12,712 nucleotides of DNA. Origin: JBPEXY01 sp052031065. GTDB lineage: Bacteria; Pseudomonadota; Gammaproteobacteria; Immundisolibacterales; Immundisolibacteraceae. Below, piece after piece: positions 9,501-12,712 of this stretch (the stretch's first letter is position 1; each line of letters opens with the position of its first letter). The DNA is taken from contig JBPEXY010000255.1 in NCBI GenBank assembly GCA_052031065.1, positions 1 through 12,712 of the forward strand. Reading direction: 5' to 3'. Position numbers and translations under genes: made by a program. The notes under the pieces are model-generated. The model did not search any database and had not been told where the DNA came from. It saw nothing but the letters and a program-made list of their open reading frames with translations.

Positions 9501-10913
9501 AACATCAGCGACCGGGGTGCCTTCGCGAATATCGATGTTGACCTTCTCGCCACGCAACGGACCGTTTTTCTGCAACGGCGCGTCTGCAAATTCATTACCG
9601 CGCAGCTCAACCTCGATCTGGTTACTGGCCATCTCCTTGCTGGCGTCGTAGCCCGACACGTCGATCAGCGCAGCCGATTCCATCTGGATACGAACATCAT
9701 TTTCTGCCAGCGGCGAGCCGCTTGTATCTGAGGGATCAGAGAGTGCATTGAGGGTAACCTCGCCACCGCGAGCGGAAATTCTGGAGTTGCCGCGCAGGTG
9801 AATGGTCCGGCCCATCAGCTCTATCTGCGACAGCGGCTGTGGCTGCTCATCAATCGCGGTGTCGCGCTCGCTCAGCGGCAGGTTCTGCGGACCAATTTCG
9901 GCGACCACCTCGGTCACGCTGTCCTGATCAATAACCAGTGCGCCGGTATGGGTACTGATCAATTCCTTACCACCACCGCCGCTGTTCTGAACCGATCCAC
10001 CGTCGCGTGCGAGCAGGTGAATGGAACCATTTACATCAAGAGAGGTGGTCGCCGAGATACGTCCAGACTGGTTCACCGCCAGCCCCACCAGGGTGGTATT
10101 ACCACGCTCGGTCACAATCTCACCGCTATGGGTCACGGTGCCGCCATTGGCCACTTCAACCAGAAATCCGCGCAGGTCAGAGTCAGTGGAGTTGAGCAGC
10201 ACCAGTTCATCACCGGCAGCAAGAATGACCTGTCCGTCAGCAGCCTCCAGCGAGCCGCGATTTTCGACGTTGGCACCCACCAGCATCAGTCGGCCAAAGG
10301 AATCTGCGCTTAGCTGCGCGCCCTGCTCGACGATCACATCACCGCTGGGTAGCGGGTTGTCATTTGCATCGAGAAACGGGGTCAGCGCCGAGTCGAGCTG
10401 TTCACCGGCGGCGGCGAGCCCCGAGAGAAAAACCTCTTCGCGGATTTCAAGGCTTGAAGCGACCAGTGTATTGACATTGACCCTGGCACCCTCGCCAAAC
10501 AGGATACCGTTACGGTTGACCAGAAACACCTGACCGTTGGCGGTGAGGTTGCCGAGAATCGAAGAGGGATTGGCGTCGTGAATACGGTTGAGCGCAGCTG
10601 AAGTCGATTTCGGCTGATTGAATCTCACCGCCGCATCAGCGCTGATGTTGAAACTATCCCAGTCCAGCACCACCCGGTCGAGATGCTGGTCAATCGTCAT
10701 CTGATTGCCCACCACGTTGTGGGTGGCACCGCCGGCAAACTGTGGCGGGATCCAGATATTGCTTGGTACCGGCAACGTCGCCTGCGCCGGCTGCGCCAGC
10801 GCTACCGCCGTAAAGCCGCCATACAACGCCCGCCGCACTGCCGCGCCGAGCGGAGTTAAGCGCAGTCTTAGCGAGTCGCTCTGCACGCAGTTACTATGAT
10901 CTGGTCTATCCAC
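540..10913 (-). CDS. Giant filamentous-haemagglutinin-family TpsA exoprotein (TPS domain to DUF3739-like C-terminus)
   Basis: This 3,457-residue protein is the secreted partner of a two-partner secretion pair, expected to form a long surface beta-helical fibre used in adhesion, aggregation or biofilm formation; the ligand is unknown. The start is GTG (10911-10913). Residues 1-45 are a signal peptide: basic region RLRLTPLGAAVRRAL, hydrophobic core, cleavage site AQA/T. Residues 46 to about 290 are the TPS domain, with FNQPKSTSAALNRI and NRNGILFG (the usual NPNGI motif with Arg for Pro). Then comes a very long run of short beta strands rich in G, D, S, A and V. A central block (about 1540-1680) and the C-terminal region (about 3190-3400, with GDIDAGRGAK and VVGLDNISGGVSV) match what I know of DUF3739-type haemagglutinins. 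Residues 3042-3185 are helical. The only cysteine is residue 9, in the signal peptide. There is no VENN motif or toxin tail. The frame is unbroken across 10.4 kb, so the gene appears intact. The tpsB gene is 51 bases upstream on the same strand. Confidence 0.93.
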   Translation of the reverse strand: MDRPDHSNCVQSDSLRLRLTPLGAAVRRALYGGFTAVALAQPAQATLPVPSNIWIPPQFAGGATHNVVGNQMTIDQHLDRVVLDWDSFNISADAAVRFNQPKSTSAALNRIHDANPSSILGNLTANGQVFLVNRNGILFGEGARVNVNTLVASSLEIREEVFLSGLAAAGEQLDSALTPFLDANDNPLPSGDVIVEQGAQLSADSFGRLMLVGANVENRGSLEAADGQVILAAGDELVLLNSTDSDLRGFLVEVANGGTVTHSGEIVTERGNTTLVGLAVNQSGRISATTSLDVNGSIHLLARDGGSVQNSGGGGKELISTHTGALVIDQDSVTEVVAEIGPQNLPLSERDTAIDEQPQPLSQIELMGRTIHLRGNSRISARGGEVTLNALSDPSDTSGSPLAENDVRIQMESAALIDVSGYDASKEMASNQIEVELRGNEFADAPLQKNGPLRGEKVNIDIREGTPVADVGAFINSVPKDLAERLSAGGSVTFNSSGEVRLLAGAEIDVSGGTVDYAAGNITTSQLLAADGRLVDIADASPDVPYRGVARALEITDEKWQFTQQFVGAAFSGDVTRYHDAYQQGQDAGRVVIEAPGMLVENRFVSDTTVGEFQRNVADRPNGGELVIGLAPQAGELQLNRDPQLVGYRAPNIEIDEFSDQPSSGALDFNTSLMDLATAGDLQPQQAITVQLDAELFSASGFSDLTLRSNGEVRTSTSLQGDVGGSLDVIATQIVVADDIIVPGGRVKLVGETANTAAVTELQQHRDALAAAVDPALSPADLGTVSNRLLDDVTIDVSGRWSNDFQFPGRVVDLTAPLIRDGGTIELALANPGELTLGDRVWLNAQSGAHLDGELKLAGGSGGLITLDVGDRNSSLAVGAAPLFTAHGVAAGGSFDLTTPGALELFGNQTAASRALQNSHWQGGLFADNSTPLRLPAGLFDGALGSGGFASINLATINGSVTVEPASDITLVTEQMVLGDQASFTDSGAHLGASAIGRGVNLSNGLATVTPPFDQTAANQITLSANSRKGEAFDLVVGSAASIEVAPRGAITLAHNSNGLMSLEGALVARGGDVVLSQTKDTEEFYNSGHQIWIGHGASIDVSATFLSRPDPLGRTFGDLVDAGSLSVSSDGFVLAAAGAQINLAGDSFRVNLDQGGVADLHARGGNLNLSAVEGLLFNAEVDAAGPTAATGGSLQVTSLRRIDSANGAVNATYPTQFEQIRPGSHELPAGFVAGGDPLFGDGSSASPQGTLWIDPQQLATAGFGAVNLTTTSGSIAVDSDLTLNVGREINLVTSHLQLAGEAELSLVAPVVTLGDGGKKPSASAIADSGDGSFSVTADFVQFNGGLEIDGVKRVNIASSGEIQLRGAVDTEGLSGALLTSGLLDLSAELIYPTTLSDFTIEVAQDAAGTSLLRTAAGGSTGGVLSAAGAVRLIADDIVHAGALSAPFGEITLTAADTLTLLPGSLTNVSGSGLSVPLGYLQNGRDWFYNPSGNPDDVSDQFELFTETVQRLPQKRVELIADDVDVRSGATINLAGGGELFGYEFVPGPGGSDDVLLANLAGEERFWAILPGYEGFNPADAQENSGRELKPGDAIFLSEVEGLINEGTYTLLPSRYAMLPGAILIEKVDGLRDISLGDVVQLADGSAVSAGYRTRLGLADSRTSGFVVRRGDYLQQLSQLDRSSLDPFAVQRSAALDLPRPPQVADAASLLVDGASAIRLAGSLITDPAAGGVGVRADIIADHLQVSAQIAGLTDRVELLDSDLSALNVESLLLGGRRDLVDGKTEIDVLANQVTFAANSRLESSDIMAAAADQITIAEGVELIGSGKVPSERRTRVLQGDSAFVEVSSGALAEVERSGASGTTGSIDIAQGATLEAVGGSITLDGSFDVTNLGTINARDGDFWVASSNISIGNAPGGTAGFVVSEPELAAIDPARLFLVSNGGIDIYGDLNLTLEALTIDGAGMSGFASDTTVTAGRVELRNSRAQSPLAAQPDSGDLVLDADVVEIGDGDFEITGFGSTVVMARNETLLSGDGELTVSGDLDLDSPGLLTLSGVERRMDIGGDLRIGNGGLAVHSGAGYGVGAELEFVADNIAVDSAIVAASGSIEFQARSGDLTIEDDARLFAGGVQVFDRVGDGFATSAGAVKLFADSGKVVISDQAVIDLSAPNGANGGVLVVGAADVLNLDAGAQLFGGSDGDGRQGRAFFDTGGLAGVSFGELNQLLNQGGFTSERVLRQRQGDMDLLQGELIQAHRTLLIADAGAISVDGTIDATGIDGGEVEIWAQQDLLVDSHGVIDAHATGATGKGGKVILASQQGMVDVAPSFAGVAIDVTGGFAQETDADGNLLFDVVTVGGATTSQPTLTQQTGEVLIRAPRNGTDINVAGLDGTIQGARRVVLEGVQSYQATAIDNALIGTISADAGSYATAGNETAVLTRLNQVGNDRVHLVAGVEIQSAGDINLNTPFDLAGLRFNGQPLNLTLRAAGDITLDHLLGDGFGTGGQLAGFSSDIRIAAGADLASAYTASAVAGSGGDLTVADTLRTGTGDITIAASGDLHLHTLDSVIYSAGQSSGFDLDRHQVSDPLSGKPASTAALPTDGGDLRIAVGGDVIGPGGENDQTQIGTDWLTRMDYQQDQVFVIIPGILELVLAYEELEGWGVDFGGFQQQIAAFGGGDVDLHVGGDLVRTGVSLPTTYYIDPLLNSPNRLGEGKLNATIGGDVTGGLFFIGDGAGQIDIGGALEPGWRVDSTKQIGGLFGLLGGSLEVNARQDLILESVYDPVAVTLKNQSGVERFPGYREQSSAAFSSLVGDIILPGNGSDIRKITATELATISNDFKILPGSFSAIAHQGDVSLAQGTDFRLASTTDGGLTLLAGSHLLVDSSFRQYAPFSGGLPDAHPLSGPVADYYNLADGLREDDLTPSILATAEGDIRVTSPMTLNEQVMIDAGKDLRELILRGRNNNQTDVTRIAAGRDIRFTSNDDLISIAGPGTVLMSAGRHLDLGTSVGLETKGNLVDPRLAEQGAAIYVSAGVGNGDGRDQFLVEYFAQPLQQLADQGVASEQTLGALAGLVNQLAQQQVTVEELLGGGASQQQIDQLQQAVDALMVRLADSGLTGPGPDRVSSDELLANGSLLTEAEQLVEQLVSAPGSLSDRLRQLPDAAGQLLAAEGFFNELRAAGSQAGDDIAAGRTPDYSRGFAAIETLFDESVDYQGDLSLLWSKIYTVDGGEINILVPGGAINGGVNVKPPRADDKGPSELGIVAQGEGELNIFSSGDFLVNASRAMTLGGGDLTAWSSFGDIDAGRGAKSAIAAPAPSITTDSSGNVSIDFSSAVSGSGIRTVAAGNGTRLADAFLIAPNGEVSAGDAGIDVSGRVVIAAPRVVGLDNISGGVSVNVAPPAEASVGGLDSLGGVLASVTNSVVDSVGESGFDDSGATNDGQPSVWLMRFEYYGVDATPWEQI
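714..1343 (-). other. DUF3739-like C-terminal region of TpsA
   Basis: This encodes residues about 3191-3400. Landmarks are YSRGFAAIETLF, YQGDLSLLWSKIYT, INILVPGGAINGG, GDFLVNASRAMTLGGGD, WSSFGDIDAGRGAK, GSGIRT and VVGLDNISGGVSVNV. These agree with my recollection of the C-terminal domain of filamentous-haemagglutinin-family proteins annotated with DUF3739. About 57 residues follow, ending VWLMRFEYYGVDATPWEQI. The domain assignment is from motif memory, not from a profile search. Confidence 0.7.
1359..1790 (-). other. Helical, Gln/Leu-rich insert near the C-terminus of TpsA
   Basis: This encodes residues about 3042-3185. The pattern is heptad-like and alpha-helical (EYFAQPLQQLADQG, LAGLVNQLAQQQ, QQIDQLQQAVDALM, TEAEQLVEQLV, LSDRLRQLPDAAGQLLA), unlike the beta-strand repeats on both sides. 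It sits directly before the conserved YSRGFAAIETLF motif that opens the C-terminal region. A coiled coil or helical bundle is inferred; its job is unknown. Confidence 0.6.
5874..6296 (-). other. Conserved central block in TpsA (GYEFVPG...WAILPGY...TYTLLPSRYAMLPG)
   Basis: This encodes residues about 1540-1680, where the simple beta-helix pattern is broken by aromatic- and proline-rich sequence. Landmarks are GYEFVPGPGGSDDV (from residue 1542), FWAILPGYEGF, KPGDAIFL and LLPSRYAMLPG (1611-1621). From memory, a similar block recurs in large DUF3739-type haemagglutinins, so it is probably a folded module inserted in the fibre. I know of no assigned function. Confidence 0.6.
10044..10778 (-). other. 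TPS secretion domain of the TpsA protein
   Basis: This is the region encoding the N-terminal haemagglutination-activity/TPS domain, beginning just after the predicted signal-peptide cleavage. Family landmarks in order are LPVPSNIWIPPQF (about residues 47-59), VVLDWDSFNIS (81-91), FNQPKSTSAALNRI (98-111), NGQVFLVNRNGILFG (126-140) and VNVNTLVASSL (145-155). In characterised pairs this domain is what the periplasmic POTRA domains of TpsB bind. The C-terminal border is approximate. Confidence 0.85.
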
Positions 10914-10935
10914 ACCTGCCCCCAGGTCCGCCTGG
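10914..10935 (-). promoter_or_regulatory. Two overlapping hairpins at the tpsA ribosome-binding region
   Basis: The tpsB-tpsA spacer can form either of two 5-bp stems that share bases and so exclude each other. One pairs 10922-10926 with 10931-10935 (CCAGG/CCTGG, 4-base loop). The other pairs 10914-10918 with 10923-10927 (ACCTG/CAGGT, 4-base loop) and abuts the GTG start. The only purine-rich stretch that could bind the ribosome, GGGGGCAGG in the mRNA, lies in the second hairpin. The structures are seen in the sequence; a role in setting tpsA translation is inferred and unproven. Confidence 0.3.
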
Positions 10936-10964
10936 CACTCTGTCGGTGCTCTGGCGAATAGTGA

Positions 10965-12611
10965 CTAAATTTCATATTTGATTGAGAAATGCAGCCGGCT
11001 GTCGCCGCTGTCCACCTCGTCGACTTGCTGTAACGCCCTGGCCCACCAGAAATCCCCACTGAATCCCTTACCAAGTCCGAACCGTAAACCGCCACCAATC
11101 CCGGCCAGCGAGTCGCTTTTCGATTGCCCCGGCAGCGGATCGCGGGTCTGTACCCAGCCGCCGTCGGCAAACAGCACCAGATGCAGATGACCGCTAAGTT
11201 TTTCCAGCCAGCGGTCGAAATTGGGGCTGCGCCACTCAACGCTACCCTGCAGGCCATCATCACCAAGCACGAATGATTCCGGATAACCCCGCACGCTCTG
11301 CGCACCACCGATGGAGAACTGCTCATTGCTGATCAGGGGTTTGCCGGCAACCTGACCCGAACCACTCAATTTCACCCGACTGCGCCAGGGGCCGCGCCTT
11401 TCGTGCTCACCGTTCAGTCGCAGATAGAAGTAGCTGGCACTGGCGTTAAAGCGTTTGCTGGCAAACTCCTGTTCGTCGTTGATACCGGCGCGCGGTGCGA
11501 AATGTCCGCTGAGGCCAAAACGCGATACCTGACCGTCACCGGCCAGGGTGGCACTGTAATCAGCGATGAAGGAGAGGTAATTGATCGGCGTGTTGGCGGA
11601 ATCACCACCGAGCAGATTGACCGACTCATCAAAGTCCTTGTAGTCAAGGCCGAGGGTCAGGCTGTGGTAGAGACCGTCGAAGCCGGCGAGCGGTTTGATT
11701 GCCCGTAGCCCGACAATGGTGCCGTTGCCGATCACCGACAGGGCACCCACTGACGCCACGTCGCTCTGCGAGTCCACCGCATAGGCAGCCAGCACCGTAT
11801 CGGACCCGGCCAGTGGCCAGACATAGTTGGCCGCCAGCACCTCCACCTCGTCGCGGCGCTCCGGGGAGATCTGCCAGCTCAGCCCCAGCGTGTGGTCTTT
11901 CTGCCACAGATTGGCGTAGCGCAACGACGCGCTGAGCCGCGTCTCACTGGTGTTACTGGTGTAGCGGTTGTTGACCTCAAGTGAACCATGCACCGGCAAC
12001 TCATCATCGACCTTGAGCTCCACCTCCAGGGTGCCGGGAGTCGCGCCGGGGCGCAGCGCCGGAACGATTTCGCGGTCCGGATTGGCACGGTTCAGCTCTG
12101 CCAGCTGTTCCTGTACCTGATTCAGGTTGGGCACACTCCCTTCGCGCAGAGAGGGCACGCCGGCACGGATACGACCCAGAGAGAAATAGCGCGATCCGCT
12201 GATCTTCAGCCGTTGTAGTTCACCTTCGGTCACCGCCAGCTGCACTATCCCTTCGGTCACCTGCTGTTCGGGAATATCGACAAAGCCGGTGGCATAACCC
12301 TTCTGCTGGTAAACCTGCTGCAGCGCGAGCCGCGCCTGCTCCAGGTCATCAATGGTTTTGTCTGGACCGAGAAACGGATAGAGGGTGCGTTCGATCAGCG
12401 ACCGCTGCAGCAGGGTGTTGCCGGTAACCCGAAACTCCCAGACCGGAAACCCGGGTGGTGCAGCGGTTTCACTTTTTTCGGCCACCGATTGCATATCATC
12501 AGCTGGTTCGGGCGATAACTGCTCGGAGCGGTCACCAGCGGCCACGGCCAAAGTCGAAAAAGCGTAGAACAGCAGCAGTAAAAACGGGCGCATCGACGGT
12601 CGTAAATTCAT
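10965..12611 (-). CDS. TpsB outer-membrane transporter, ShlB/FhaC/HecB family
   Basis: This is the outer-membrane pore of the two-partner pair and a member of the Omp85 superfamily. It should carry the neighbouring TpsA to the surface. From the chosen ATG (12609-12611) it is 548 residues, near the usual family length. That start gives a clean signal peptide, MNLRPSMRPFLLLLFYAFSTLAVAA. An ATG six codons later (12591-12593) is equally possible; neither has a clear Shine-Dalgarno. The frame stays open to 12704, but that would place 31 unlikely residues before the signal peptide. Numbered from the chosen start, POTRA1 is about residues 57-129 (WEFRVTGNTLL to VQLAVTEG), POTRA2 about 132-202, and the barrel about 206-548. 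The barrel has the lid-loop motif VRGY (440-443, in SIGGAQSVRGYPES) and the conserved FADGGWV. The protein ends HFSIKYEI, an isoleucine where an aromatic residue is usual. Its stop lies 51 bases before the tpsA start, so the two are probably co-transcribed. Confidence 0.92.
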   Translation of the reverse strand: MNLRPSMRPFLLLLFYAFSTLAVAAGDRSEQLSPEPADDMQSVAEKSETAAPPGFPVWEFRVTGNTLLQRSLIERTLYPFLGPDKTIDDLEQARLALQQVYQQKGYATGFVDIPEQQVTEGIVQLAVTEGELQRLKISGSRYFSLGRIRAGVPSLREGSVPNLNQVQEQLAELNRANPDREIVPALRPGATPGTLEVELKVDDELPVHGSLEVNNRYTSNTSETRLSASLRYANLWQKDHTLGLSWQISPERRDEVEVLAANYVWPLAGSDTVLAAYAVDSQSDVASVGALSVIGNGTIVGLRAIKPLAGFDGLYHSLTLGLDYKDFDESVNLLGGDSANTPINYLSFIADYSATLAGDGQVSRFGLSGHFAPRAGINDEQEFASKRFNASASYFYLRLNGEHERRGPWRSRVKLSGSGQVAGKPLISNEQFSIGGAQSVRGYPESFVLGDDGLQGSVEWRSPNFDRWLEKLSGHLHLVLFADGGWVQTRDPLPGQSKSDSLAGIGGGLRFGLGKGFSGDFWWARALQQVDEVDSGDSRLHFSIKYEI

Positions 12612-12677
12612 CGCAGGGTAGAGGAATCGGGTAAGCGAGCAAAGGTACTCACGGTTTGTTACACGCTGATGAAACAC

Positions 12678-12712
12678 AACTGGATGCATAACAGCTGGAT
12701 GCATAACAACTG
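12678..12712. repeat. 15-bp tandem repeat upstream of tpsB, running off the window edge
   Basis: aactggatgcataac (12678-12692) is followed directly by agctggatgcataac (12693-12707), one mismatch in 15, and then aactg (12708-12712), the start of a third copy cut by the window end. Each full unit carries the palindrome ATGCAT. It lies 67 bases or more before the likely tpsB start, where promoter or operator elements would be expected. I could not find a convincing -35/-10 pair in 12612-12712, so the promoter may lie beyond the window. The number of copies beyond the edge is unknown. Confidence 0.6.

Noticed and set aside
12612..12704. N-terminal extension of TpsB to the ATG at 12702-12704
   Set aside because: It would put 31 residues, including the repeat-encoded MHPAVMHP, ahead of a normal signal peptide. 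The repeat is better explained as non-coding upstream DNA.
12612..12712. A sigma-70 promoter for tpsB
   Set aside because: TTGTTA- and TTGTGT-like hexamers occur on the minus strand, but none has an acceptable -10 element at 16-18 bases.

Overview
The window looks like a chromosomal fragment from a Gram-negative bacterium, most plausibly a gammaproteobacterium. The reasons are the tail of a type II secretion gene (GspM type), a two-partner secretion (TPS) locus, and moderately GC-rich coding sequence by eye. I cannot place genus or species from the sequence alone.

Layout: bases 1-473 (+) hold the 3' part of a gspM-like gene whose start lies before the window. A 66-base convergent gap (474-539) follows, with a short tandem repeat and a weak hairpin. 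Almost all the rest is one uninterrupted reading frame of 3,457 codons on the minus strand (540-10913). It encodes a giant filamentous-haemagglutinin-type TpsA exoprotein with a signal peptide, an N-terminal TPS secretion domain, a very long predicted beta-helix, a recognisable conserved central block, a helical Gln-rich insert and a DUF3739-like C-terminal region. Fifty-one bases upstream of it, on the same strand, is the gene for its outer-membrane transporter (TpsB; FhaC/ShlB/HecB type), with two POTRA domains and a 16-strand-type barrel carrying the VRGY motif. About 100 bases upstream of tpsB reach the window edge and contain a 15-bp tandem repeat.

Working model: tpsB and tpsA form a two-gene operon read on the minus strand. 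TpsA is exported by Sec, its N-terminal TPS domain is recognised by the TpsB POTRA domains in the periplasm, and the long beta-helix folds as it passes through the barrel to the cell surface. No CdiA-type toxin end (no VENN motif), no immunity gene and no maturation acyltransferase are visible, so an adhesin or surface-fibre role fits better than contact-dependent inhibition or haemolysis. The gspM gene belongs to a separate type II secretion operon that ends here.

No wholly new system is apparent. The points most worth a second look are the two mutually exclusive hairpins at the tpsA start, the helical insert in the fibre, the lack of cysteine in the predicted mature fibre, and the repeats at both borders of the TPS locus. 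No tRNA, rRNA, CRISPR array, insertion sequence or convincing promoter was seen.
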